From assembly GCA_045107045.1 (NCBI GenBank), contig JBGCFR010000017.1, forward strand, positions 62,001-126,000: a stretch of 64,000 bases of DNA, written 5' to 3'. This DNA is from Putridiphycobacter sp045107045. GTDB taxonomy: Bacteria > Bacteroidota > Bacteroidia > Flavobacteriales_D > Crocinitomicaceae. Below are positions 8,530 through 18,200 of the stretch, piece after piece (position 1 is the first letter of the stretch; each line of letters starts with the position of its first letter). The notes under the pieces were generated by a model that was given only the letters and a program-made list of their open reading frames with translations, had not been told where the DNA came from and did not search any database. Position numbers and translations under genes: made by a program.

Positions 8530-9500
8530 TATATTGATTGTGAAATGATCTCTGTCAAAACAGTTTTTAAGTTTTTGTCCGTTGCATTGACCTGTTGGGG
8601 AACAATGCTTTCAGCAGACATACCAGGAGTTGTATTAACCTCAATAAGGAAAATTTCATTGGTTTTTGTTACCAAATAATCTGTTCTGGCAATACCCCTT
8701 AACCCAATTCGCCGGTAAATATTTTTTGAATTTGCTTTTATTTTATCCGCTAATTGTACATCAATATCTGCTGGCGTAACTTCATTAGATTCTCCATTGT
8801 ATTTAGCGTCAAAGTCAAAAAAATCGTTAGTAGTGATTATTTCTGTGAGTGGAAGGGCTACAACTTCTTTTCCATTAAAATACATACCACAAGTAATTTC
8901 TCTGCCTTCAATAAATGATTCAATAACTACTTCATTTCCTTCTTTAAATGCATTAGCAATTGCATGTGGCATTTCCATTAAGTTTTTTACTTTCGTAATT
9001 CCAAAACTAGATCCACCATCATTTGGTTTTACGAAACAAGGAAAGCCTAATTCATCTGCAATTTGGATAGGTTTAACGTCATTCGGATCTCTCAAAAGGA
9101 TAGCCTTTGCCGTTGAGATTCCGAAATCTCTTAAAAAAGCATTGCATGCCCACTTATTAAAAGTTAGAGCAGAAGCGAAGCAATCTGAATTGATATACTT
9201 TTGACCAATCATATCAAAGTAGGCTTGGAGCTTTCCATCCTCACCAGGTGTTCCATGAATTGTAATGAATGCCAAATCAAAATGGAATTTGGAGCCTTCT
9301 AATTCGTATGTAAAATCATCCTTACTTATTTTAGCCTGCCCACCGCGTATGTGAACGATCCATTGCTGTTCTGTAATTTCAACTAGGTAAGGCTCATATA
9401 GTTCGGAATCAATATTTTCAAAAATAGTTGCAGCACTCTTTTTAGCAATAATAATTTCGCTTGAATAACCCCCAGAAATAATTGCGACTGATTTTTTCAT
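8529..9500 (-). CDS. ddl: D-alanine--D-alanine ligase
   Basis: This 323-residue ATP-grasp enzyme makes D-Ala-D-Ala, the end of the peptidoglycan stem peptide. Visible motifs are the N-terminal 'AIISGGYSSE', 'HGTPGEDGKLQAYFD', 'FVKPNDGGSSFGITKV' in the ATP-grasp core, and the C-terminal 'FLIEVNTTPGMSAESIVP' with Mg2+ and substrate contacts. The length is normal. In many bacteria ddl lies in the dcw cluster. Here it is about 30 kb from that cluster, next to a dipeptidase and a Crp-like regulator. Confidence 0.95.
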   Translation of the reverse strand: MKKSVAIISGGYSSEIIIAKKSAATIFENIDSELYEPYLVEITEQQWIVHIRGGQAKISKDDFTYELEGSKFHFDLAFITIHGTPGEDGKLQAYFDMIGQKYINSDCFASALTFNKWACNAFLRDFGISTAKAILLRDPNDVKPIQIADELGFPCFVKPNDGGSSFGITKVKNLMEMPHAIANAFKEGNEVVIESFIEGREITCGMYFNGKEVVALPLTEIITTNDFFDFDAKYNGESNEVTPADIDVQLADKIKANSKNIYRRIGLRGIARTDYLVTKTNEIFLIEVNTTPGMSAESIVPQQVNATDKNLKTVLTEIISQSI

Positions 9501-9512
9501 TATGTAAAATTT

Positions 9513-9989
9513 TTAAAAGAAAGACATAAACTCATCAAGTGTCATTGCGTAAGTGTAATCTGTTCTCCATTTTTTCGTAATTCCAAATACTCCAGCTCTC
9601 AAATATCCCGCGAGAACAAAGTCAATTTTACCTTGTGAGAGCATTTTGAAGATGGACGAAAACCCACTCTTTAAAAATTTACTCGTATCACCTAAAAGAG
9701 AAAATTTATAAATGGCTTTTGTTTTTCGTTTTACATTTACTTTGTCTTTTATTAATACATCTCCACAATTTGTGTCTGCAATTTTTAGATTAAGAATAGA
9801 TGGCTTTATGGAAATATTGTACCAATTTGGGTTATTAATTATGAAGTCAAAAGAAATGATGGTGTTTTTCGATCCTTTCTGGACATTGAAATTCTCCATG
9901 GCTATAAATTCAAGATCTTTATACCAAAAAGAGGCATGAGTATTAAAGCTTAAGAATAGAAATAGGCAAACACTTAAAACTGGTTTCAT
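9513..9989 (-). CDS. Secreted LEA14-like (LEA type 2) protein
   Basis: The 158-residue protein has a signal peptide (MKPVLSVCLFLFLSFNTHAS) and then a single ~130-residue beta-sandwich-like domain. Its pattern, 'NFNVQKGSKNTIISFDFIINNPNWYNISIKPSILNLKI' as a prose description of alternating polar/hydrophobic strands with the 'NPN' turn, resembles LEA type 2 (WHy) domains common in Bacteroidota envelopes. It starts immediately after the dipeptidase stop (zero gap) and precedes ddl by 12 nt. The family call is by pattern only and the function is unknown. Confidence 0.55.
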   Translation of the reverse strand: MKPVLSVCLFLFLSFNTHASFWYKDLEFIAMENFNVQKGSKNTIISFDFIINNPNWYNISIKPSILNLKIADTNCGDVLIKDKVNVKRKTKAIYKFSLLGDTSKFLKSGFSSIFKMLSQGKIDFVLAGYLRAGVFGITKKWRTDYTYAMTLDEFMSFF

Positions 9990-11381
9990 TTATTTAGATT
10001 TAAGGGCTGCATAATGCCTGTAGAACAAAGGAATAGTTTCTATTCCCTTGTTGAAATTGTAAATACCATAGTGCTCGTTTGGTGAGTGAATGGCATCAGA
10101 ATCTAAACCAAATCCTAAAAGAATTGTTTTTAAACCCAATACTTCTTCAAACATAGCCACAATGGGAATTGAACCACCACTTCTCACAGGGATTGGTTTT
10201 TTACCGAATGCCTCAGCTATTGCTAGGCTTGCTGCCTCATATTCAATTGAATTAATTTCAGTTACAGATGGATGCCCACCATGATGAGGTGTTACTTTTA
10301 CATTGACTGCTTCAGGAGCAATTTTTTCAAAATGATTTTTAAATAAATTTGTGATGTCTTGCGGATCTTGATCTGGTACCAATCGCATTGAAATTTTAGC
10401 ATATGCTTTTGAAGCGATTACAGTTTTTGCGCCTTCACCAGTATAGCCACCCCAAATTCCATTAACGTCAAGAGTTGGACGTATGGAGCCTCTTTCATTA
10501 GTAGAATATGTTTTTTCACCATGAACAGCTTTGATATCAAGCGCTTTTTTATAATCATCTTCAGAGAAAGGGGCTTTTGCCATTTCAGCTCTATCTTCAT
10601 CCGTTAAATCCACTACTCGTTCATAAAATCCAGGAATTGTAATGTGATTGTTTTCATCATGCAAGCTGGCAATCATATCACATAATATGTTAATGGGGTT
10701 GGCAACTGCTCCTCCATAGAGGCCAGAATGCAAATCTCTATTAGGACCTGTTACTTCAACTTCAACATAGCTTAAGCCTCTTAATCCAGTAGTAATAGAT
10801 GGTGTATCATTTGAGATCATACCTGTGTCAGAAACCAGAATTACATCAGCTTTTAGCTTTTCAACATTAGCTTTGATAAATGTCTCTAAATTTGCAGAAC
10901 CAACTTCTTCTTCTCCTTCAATCATTAATTTAACATTACATGGTAAATTATTGGTCTCAAGCATGGCTTCTACAGCTTTCACATGCATATACATTTGCCC
11001 TTTATCATCACAAGAACCTCTTGCAAAAATGGCACCTTCTGGATGAATATCGGTTTTCTTAATAACTGGTTCAAAAGGCCCTGATTCCCATAGTTCAATA
11101 GGGTCGGCTGGTTGAACGTCATAGTGTCCATAAACTAAGACTGTAGGTAGTAAAGGGTCAATTATTTTTTCAGCATAAACAATAGGGTGTCCTTTCGTTT
11201 GGATTACCTCCACAGCATCTAATCCCAGTTCGCTAAACTCTTTACTTAAAAACTCAGCAGTTTTTTTTACATCATTTGCATAGGCAGGATCTGCACTTAC
11301 TGAAGGGATTTTCAAAAGTTCAAAAAGTTGCTCTAAAAATCTGTCCTTATTGGTTTTTATGTAGTCTAAAGTATTGTTCAT
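9990..11381 (-). CDS. M20-family metallodipeptidase
   Basis: From the ATG at 11381 the protein has 463 residues, typical of M20 dipeptidases such as CNDP-like or PepV-like enzymes. The frame remains open to 11456, but the extra 25 residues look unrelated to the family. Metal ligands sit in 'VYGHYDVQP' (H86, D88), 'FARGSCDDKGQ', 'IEGEEEVGS' and 'VSDTGM'. An inserted dimerisation domain follows, and the end has the 'HSPNEHY' ligand motif. It probably hydrolyses dipeptides in the cytoplasm. It heads the unit dipeptidase > LEA14-like > ddl > Crp-like and is divergent from the T9SS protein at 11517. Confidence 0.9.
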   Translation of the reverse strand: MNNTLDYIKTNKDRFLEQLFELLKIPSVSADPAYANDVKKTAEFLSKEFSELGLDAVEVIQTKGHPIVYAEKIIDPLLPTVLVYGHYDVQPADPIELWESGPFEPVIKKTDIHPEGAIFARGSCDDKGQMYMHVKAVEAMLETNNLPCNVKLMIEGEEEVGSANLETFIKANVEKLKADVILVSDTGMISNDTPSITTGLRGLSYVEVEVTGPNRDLHSGLYGGAVANPINILCDMIASLHDENNHITIPGFYERVVDLTDEDRAEMAKAPFSEDDYKKALDIKAVHGEKTYSTNERGSIRPTLDVNGIWGGYTGEGAKTVIASKAYAKISMRLVPDQDPQDITNLFKNHFEKIAPEAVNVKVTPHHGGHPSVTEINSIEYEAASLAIAEAFGKKPIPVRSGGSIPIVAMFEEVLGLKTILLGFGLDSDAIHSPNEHYGIYNFNKGIETIPLFYRHYAALKSK

Positions 11382-11516
11382 GATCATTTGCTTAGAATTC
11401 AAATTTACAAAATGTTTCGTGATAATTATTCTATAATTTTTATAAAAAATAGACATTTTTTATGCAACTTTAATGTGTCTAATGTTGTCTATGCTTTAAG
11501 AAGGAAAAAACTATTT

Positions 11517-14500
11517 ATGAAAAATATTCTCATCATCTTGGTTCTAATAGGGTCTTCATTTGGTTTTTCTCAAGTTACTGTAACTAATAATCAGACTGTA
11601 GCGTGGTATATTCAAAACGTTTTAGTAGGGACTGGTATTACAATTTCAGGTGTTCAATATAATGGCGGACCTGGAAATGTGCAAAACGAACAGGTAGGAC
11701 AGTTTGTTGATCCGACTTCGGCAACAGGTTTACCAGATGGACTAATTCTTGGTTCTGGTGATGTCACTATGGCCTCTCAAGCCAATATTGGAGGAGGGTC
11801 GTCATTAGGTGGAGGAAATGGTGCTGGAGTAGATACTGATTTAGCCTCAATTACACTTAATCAAATTAATGATGAATGTGTGGTTGAATTTGATTTTGTG
11901 CCAACTGGCGATTCTATCGTATTTAGCTATGTTTTTGCATCCGAAGAGTATGAAGAGTATGTATGCGGAAGTGTGAATGACGCATTTGGTTTTTTTTTAA
12001 CAGGAACTAATCCAAATGGGGCTAATTATGCAGCGACTAATTTAGCGCTTGTTCCAGACCCTGCAAACCCATCAATCTATACAACAACAGGAGTGTCAAT
12101 TAATACAGTAAATCCAGGTGTTTCTGGTGGGAATGGTCAGGCGGCAAATTGTGCTGCGTTGGACCCAAATTGGGCAAGCTACAACGTGTTTTACGCTGGA
12201 GCAAATACAGGAACCAATTATGAGTATGACGGAAATACAGTGGTTTTAGACTGCCGGGCAGCCGTAGTTTGTGGTGAAACTTACCATATTAAATTAGCTA
12301 TTGGCGACGGCGGGGATGGTGCTTTCGACTCCGGTGTATTTTTGGAAGGTGGTTCTTTTTCTTCTCCTCAACCTATTGTGAAAATTCAACCACTTGATGA
12401 AAATGGAGATCCAATTCCTAATAACGTATTACCTGAAGGCTGTATTAATGCCTCTATACTTTTAATTAAACCCATTGGATATACTGATAGTACTTTTACG
12501 ATAGATTTATCTATTGGTGGTACAGCAACTAATGGAGTTGATTATACCCAATTGAATCCCCAATACACAATTCCAATTGGTCAAGATACGATTTCAGTAA
12601 ATATTTCTGCTGCGCTAGACGGCATAGTTGAAGGACAAGAAACATTGATTCTTAGTACTATTTATGTAACAAATTGTGGAGATTCAATTTTCATATCAGA
12701 TACGCTTAATATTTTGGATGTTGCACTTAATTATAATTTGTTGTTTAATGATACAATAATGGATTGTCCCCAGGATTCAATTCTAATAACAGTTGTTGCG
12801 GATGGTGGAATTCCAAATATCAATTATGTTTGGCAACATTCCAATGAAACTTCTGCTTCAATATGGGTGCCGGCAAATGTTTTTGGAACATACTATTATC
12901 CAGTTTTGGCCACCGATTATTGTAGTATTACTTCCTTTGATTCTATTGAAGTGACTATTAACCCTTCAGTGCCTCCAACTATTGCTTTTGTTGATGATTA
13001 TATTTTTACATGTGTCGACCAGAATGGTGTAAATATTGCTGTTGATAGTATCGGAAACCCCTTTGATCCCAATGCAATTACTTACACATGGACCCCTGCT
13101 AATGGAGCCCTTGACAATATAAATGTGTTTCCCACTAGTGCTACAACTTGGTTTTATCTAACCGTTTATGATGGTTGTAATAAAGTAACAGATTCCGTCC
13201 AGGTTGACGTTGGGACAGCTACCGTAGATTCAATTTCAATATTGCCTGCTCAGGGTTGCTCTGGTCAGGGGAATGCCGCTGGATCAATTTCAGTATATCC
13301 AGTTGCCGCCAATTGGAGTTATACATTGGTTGGAAATGGAACGGTAGTTGGTCCTCAAACAAGTAACATATTTACCAATTTAGCTGGAAACCTATCTTAT
13401 AATCTTTTAGCTACTGATCCTCAAGGATGTATATTGGATACTGTTATTTTTGTTACTCAGGCTAACGCCACTTTAAATGCTACAATAGACCCTTTAGCTT
13501 TAAAAAATACCTTGTGTTTCGGAAGTGCTGATGGTGAGGCTGGAATTATTAATATTACAGGAGGAACTAATACGCCTTCTCCTGGACCCTTTAATGTAAC
13601 CTGGACCCATTCAGACGGTACCAATATTATTGGTGGTCAGAATATTCCGTTAAATGGAGGAGATAATGTTAATTCCCTGTATGTCGGGAATTGGCAAGTG
13701 CTAGTCGTTGAACAGAATTCTGGATGTGCTTGGTCACAATCATTTGCAATTGGAGAACCTGATGTATTAACAGTTTCTGTGGTTGGCTCAGATTCTATTT
13801 GCAGTGGGACCAGCGTAGGATCAATGAATGTTTTAGGATATGGAGGTACTGGGAATTATACAGTTAGTATAGTAGATAATTTAGGCAATTTAGTCAGTAC
13901 TCCAGGTACATCCATAGCAGTTGGCTTATCTGCTGGGCAATATAATTACACTATAAATGATGACAATGGTTGTACCGCCAGCGGTGTAACAAGTATTGTT
14001 ACTCGTGCAAAAATTAAAGTGACCTTCGATCAGGTTAATATTAAATGTTTTGGAAGAAATACAGGTTCTGTTAACATCACTAGTGCTCAAAACTATGCGG
14101 GTAGTTATAGTGATTTGCAGTTTATTTGGACACCGAGTATAACTGGAGGTGACGGACCTGGAAAAACATCAGAAAGCGGCATGTCACCAGGTATTTATGT
14201 TGTAGAATTACAAGATGTTAATGGGTGTATTTCGGATACGATTATAACAATTTTAGATGCAGAACCAATTGTACTTGAGATTGATAAAAAATCATCATTT
14301 TGTAGATCAGCAGGTTTTCAAAATGGCAATGGACATTTAGAAGTATACCCAAGTGGTGGAGTGGGTAACTATAGTTTACTTTGGCAGAGTTTAGAAACAG
14401 GTGAAAGCTCAAATGTAGTACAATGGGCTCCATTAAATCCTGGAGATTATAAGATTTCTGTTATGGACAATAATAACTGTTTAGTAACAGAGTTTGTTAC

Positions 14501-15119
14501 GTTAGACTCCACTAATGTGGTTGCTAATTTTGTTGTGACTTCTGACGATTTTGAGGGGCCTGGTGCATTTGAGGGAACTGAGCCTGTAAATATTAAATTG
14601 CAAAATTCTTCAACCGGTTTTTCAGATGTCACTAATCCACAATCTGATACTGTTTTTAGTTGGAATTATGATGCTAAGAATAGCTCAGGTGGAAATTGGT
14701 TTTTCTCGTATGATTATAATGAAAGACTAGATACAACTTATATGGGTGAAGCTATTTATCAGGTCTGTTTAGTTGCTAAGAATTATAATGATTGTTCAGA
14801 TACACAATGTGTTGATATTACTGTTCATAGACAGCCCGAATTATTATTGCCAAATGTGTTTACGCCTGGTGCCGAACCCAATAATACCTTCTTCTTTCCT
14901 AATATTGGGATTGTTGAATTTAAGGGCACTGTTTATAACAGGTATGGTGTTAAAGTATTCGAATTTAATGATATTACTGATGAATGGGATGGAACAAATT
15001 TTAAAAATAATGAACCATGTTCAGATGGGGTCTATTATTATATTTTTGAGGCAAAATCGAGTAATGGTTCCCCTTACACAGGTGAAGGTCATATTACGCT
15101 TATTCGCGGAAAGTATTAG
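11517..15119 (+). CDS. Large T9SS type B secreted protein with choice-of-anchor L domain
   Basis: From the ATG at 11517 the product has 1,200 residues and begins with a signal peptide (MKNILIILVLIGSSFGFSQ). The frame extends back to 11388, but that would bury the signal. Residues ~25-285 match the choice-of-anchor L domain ('LPDGLILGSGDV', 'FSYVFASEEYEEYV', 'IGDGGDGAFDSGVFLEGGSF'). A Calx-beta-like segment follows (~290-400). SprB-like repeats come next, with cysteine-bounded units ending in 'NGC'. The last ~95 residues are the type B sorting domain ('LLLPNVFTPG', 'NRYGVKVFEF', 'WDGTN', 'CSDGVYYY'). It is predicted to be exported and displayed or released by T9SS. Its C-terminal half is homologous to that of the next gene. 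Confidence 0.85.
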   Translation: MKNILIILVLIGSSFGFSQVTVTNNQTVAWYIQNVLVGTGITISGVQYNGGPGNVQNEQVGQFVDPTSATGLPDGLILGSGDVTMASQANIGGGSSLGGGNGAGVDTDLASITLNQINDECVVEFDFVPTGDSIVFSYVFASEEYEEYVCGSVNDAFGFFLTGTNPNGANYAATNLALVPDPANPSIYTTTGVSINTVNPGVSGGNGQAANCAALDPNWASYNVFYAGANTGTNYEYDGNTVVLDCRAAVVCGETYHIKLAIGDGGDGAFDSGVFLEGGSFSSPQPIVKIQPLDENGDPIPNNVLPEGCINASILLIKPIGYTDSTFTIDLSIGGTATNGVDYTQLNPQYTIPIGQDTISVNISAALDGIVEGQETLILSTIYVTNCGDSIFISDTLNILDVALNYNLLFNDTIMDCPQDSILITVVADGGIPNINYVWQHSNETSASIWVPANVFGTYYYPVLATDYCSITSFDSIEVTINPSVPPTIAFVDDYIFTCVDQNGVNIAVDSIGNPFDPNAITYTWTPANGALDNINVFPTSATTWFYLTVYDGCNKVTDSVQVDVGTATVDSISILPAQGCSGQGNAAGSISVYPVAANWSYTLVGNGTVVGPQTSNIFTNLAGNLSYNLLATDPQGCILDTVIFVTQANATLNATIDPLALKNTLCFGSADGEAGIINITGGTNTPSPGPFNVTWTHSDGTNIIGGQNIPLNGGDNVNSLYVGNWQVLVVEQNSGCAWSQSFAIGEPDVLTVSVVGSDSICSGTSVGSMNVLGYGGTGNYTVSIVDNLGNLVSTPGTSIAVGLSAGQYNYTINDDNGCTASGVTSIVTRAKIKVTFDQVNIKCFGRNTGSVNITSAQNYAGSYSDLQFIWTPSITGGDGPGKTSESGMSPGIYVVELQDVNGCISDTIITILDAEPIVLEIDKKSSFCRSAGFQNGNGHLEVYPSGGVGNYSLLWQSLETGESSNVVQWAPLNPGDYKISVMDNNNCLVTEFVTLDSTNVVANFVVTSDDFEGPGAFEGTEPVNIKLQNSSTGFSDVTNPQSDTVFSWNYDAKNSSGGNWFFSYDYNERLDTTYMGEAIYQVCLVAKNYNDCSDTQCVDITVHRQPELLLPNVFTPGAEPNNTFFFPNIGIVEFKGTVYNRYGVKVFEFNDITDEWDGTNFKNNEPCSDGVYYYIFEAKSSNGSPYTGEGHITLIRGKY
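12957..15113 (+). repeat. Paralogous C-terminal cassette, copy 1
   Basis: This coding segment of the first T9SS protein (719 codons) aligns without net insertion or deletion to 16902-19058 of the next gene. The offset is exactly 3,945 nt at the start, at the GGAAGTGCTGATGGTGA match (13521/17466), and at the end. Synonymous positions have diverged strongly while the amino acids are well conserved (about 74 of the last 93 residues identical by my count). It comprises SprB-like repeats plus the sorting domain. Confidence 0.85.
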
Positions 15120-15251
15120 CAGTATTGGTCAATGTAACTGCGTTTACAATGTTCAAGATACACTTTAGTAGTGCGGTTATTAGTTGAATGTACTTATTTT
15201 ATTTCCTGACTAAAAATAAATGCGTATTTTAGTTTTTTCAAGGCAAACCTT

Positions 15252-18200
15252 ATGGCTCCGAAAGTATTAATAATTATCTTTTTTACCCTTTCTTTTTCAG
15301 CCAGTTCGCAGCTTTCAACTAATATTGTGATGAACGCTGCAAATAATAATACAACTTTCAATACTTGCCTTGGTGGCTTATACGATTCTGGAGGAACTGG
15401 CGCAAATGCGCCATATCAAAATAATGAGTCATATACAGTGACCATTTGTCCGAATGTTCCAGGAGATTTCATGACATTGCAATGGACCGTTTTTAATTTG
15501 AATGGCACAAATACAAGCACTGCCCCTAACCAAACTAATGCGGATAATATCACGATTTATGATGGGGATGATATTTTAGCACCAACATTAGGAACGTATT
15601 ATGCAGGTGATTTGACGCCAGGAGATTTATTTGGCGCAACGCCGTCTAATCCGACAGGATGCTTGACGATAGTTTTTAATTCGAATGATGTTGGAACTGG
15701 AGATTTTAATGCACAAGTAACATGCGAAACACCTTGTGACCCGCCATCAGCTAACGCTACTATATTGAATTCAGATAATTTATCAGGAGATTCAATTGCG
15801 GTATGTGTTGATGAAATGATTTCATTTCAAGACAATGGTTCTACAGCAGGGCCAAGTGGTTTATTTACATTACAAAAATGGGTTTGGTCATGGGGTGATG
15901 GTACCCCAAATGATACATTGTTGTCTGGTGCATCATTGAGTCATTCATTTAGTAATCCCGGACAGTACATTGTGCAATTAACTGTGATAGATGATAATAA
16001 TTGTGTTAATCTTAATGCAACTGATCTAAACGTTTTTGTGAGTACCTACCCTACATTCGTTCCGTTTCCGGGTGATACAACTTTATGTTTAGGGCAAAGT
16101 GTTGAATTAGCCGCTGCCCCTGATAACTATGAACAGACCTGGTCAGGTTTTCCCGCACAAATATATGATGCTACAAATTGCATGGAAGATTTGACTGGAA
16201 TTGTTCAGGCAACAACTCTTGTTTTAACTGGGTTTGATCCAAATGTTTCGCTTAATAATGCTAATCCAGATGTGTTGAGTATTTGTGTCGAAATGGAGCA
16301 TTCATTTATGGGAGATTTCGTCCTGCAAGTACAATGTCCAACAGGTCAAATAATGACTTTGCACCAGCAAGGTGGTGGAGGGGTAAATTTAGGGAATCCT
16401 GTTCAAGGCATAATAGACTGCAATGATCCAGCAACATTTGGTTCACCTTGGACTTATTGTTTTGATGCTGTTGCAACTGACACCTGGGTCCAAGCAGTTG
16501 CAGCTGTTACTACTATTCCAAATGGAGGAGGTGGGAATTCATTGGTGCCAGGTAATTATGCACCGGTTGACCCAATGGGTTTTGCAGCGCTAGATGGTTG
16601 CCCAATTAATGGTACGTGGAATTTGTTATTCACCGATTTATGGGCATCTGATGATGGTTCATTACCAGGATGGTCGATTAATTTTGATCCCTCGTTATAT
16701 CCACCAGCAACTGTTTTTACTCCAAATATTGGTTCCAATTCAGATTCTTCATATTGGTCTCTAAACGATCCATTTATTATATCTAATAGTCCTGATTTAG
16801 ATACTATCATTGTGACACCAACAAGTGCAGGAGTATTTAATTATACTTATACTGTGTCCAATAATTTCGGTTGCACTTTTGATTCAACTATTTCAATTAC
16901 AGTAAACGCTTCTCCTCCACCAAATATTACTTTTATTGATGATTATATTTTTGCCTGTATAAATCAAAACAATGTAAACATAGCTGTTGATAGCATAGGT
17001 GGTGCATTTGATCCCACTGCAATTACGTATAGCTGGAGCCCGATTCCCGGAAATCAAGATAACATAAATGTAACACCGACGAATGTAAATAATTGGTATT
17101 ATTTAACGGTTTTTGATGGTTGCAATTCAGCAACAGATTCTGTTCAAGTGGAAATAGGTATAGTGGAAGTAGATTCAATTTCAATTTTACCAGCTTTAGG
17201 ATGCGCGGGTCAAGGGACTTCATCAGGTTCTATTTCAGTTTACCCTATGGCTGCAAATTGGACTTATACCCTTGTTGGAAATGGCATGGTTACAGGACCT
17301 CAAACAAGCAATGTGTTTAATGATTTAGTAGGGAATTTGACATATAATTTACTGGCCACTAATCCCCAGGGCTGTATTTTAGATACTAATATTATAGTCC
17401 CGCAAGCCAATGCAACCTTGAATGCGACTTTAGATCCTAATGCTTTAAAAAATACATTGTGCTTTGGAAGTGCTGATGGTGAGGCAGGAATCATTAATAT
17501 AATGGGAGGGATTAATACTCCAACTGCTGGTCCATTTAATGTAACTTGGACTCATGCAGATGGTACAAACGTTATTGGGGGTCAGAATATTCAATTAAAT
17601 GGAGGAGATATTGTAAATACGTTATATGCTGGTAATTGGCAAGTGCTAGTAGAGGAGCAAAACTCTGGTTGTGCTTGGTCGCAGACGTTTACTATCGGTG
17701 AGGCCGATTTATTAACTACATCAGTTGTTAGTTCTGATTCGATTTGTAATGGCACGGCCACAGGATCTATGAATGTTTTTGGTTATGGAGGCACTGGCAA
17801 TTATACAGTAAGTGTGGTTGATAATCTTGGTAATTTAGTAAGTACACCAGGTACATCAGTTGCTGTAGGCCTAGCCCCAGGACAATATTTCTATACATTA
17901 AATGATGAGAATGGCTGTGAGGCTAGCGGAATTACATCCATTGTGTCTAGAGGTGAAATTATGATCACTTTTGATCAAGTAAATATTCTTTGCTATGGAA
18001 GTGACAAAGGGTTTGTAAGTATAACAGGTGCCCAAAACTACGCCGGTAGTTATAATGATTTGCAATTTATTTGGACACCAAGTATCACTGGGGGAGACGG
18101 TCCAGGCAAAATATTTGAATCTGGAATGCCCCCAGGTACCTATGTGATAGAATTCCAGGATACTCAGGGTTGTATTTCAGATACTATCCTAACAATTTTA

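Noticed and set aside
8797..9204. 135-codon frame opposite ddl
   Set aside because: Antisense shadow of a conserved enzyme with no motif.
14773..15168. 131-codon frame overlapping the end of the first T9SS gene
   Set aside because: Alternative-frame shadow; its counterpart occurs in the second copy because of the duplication.
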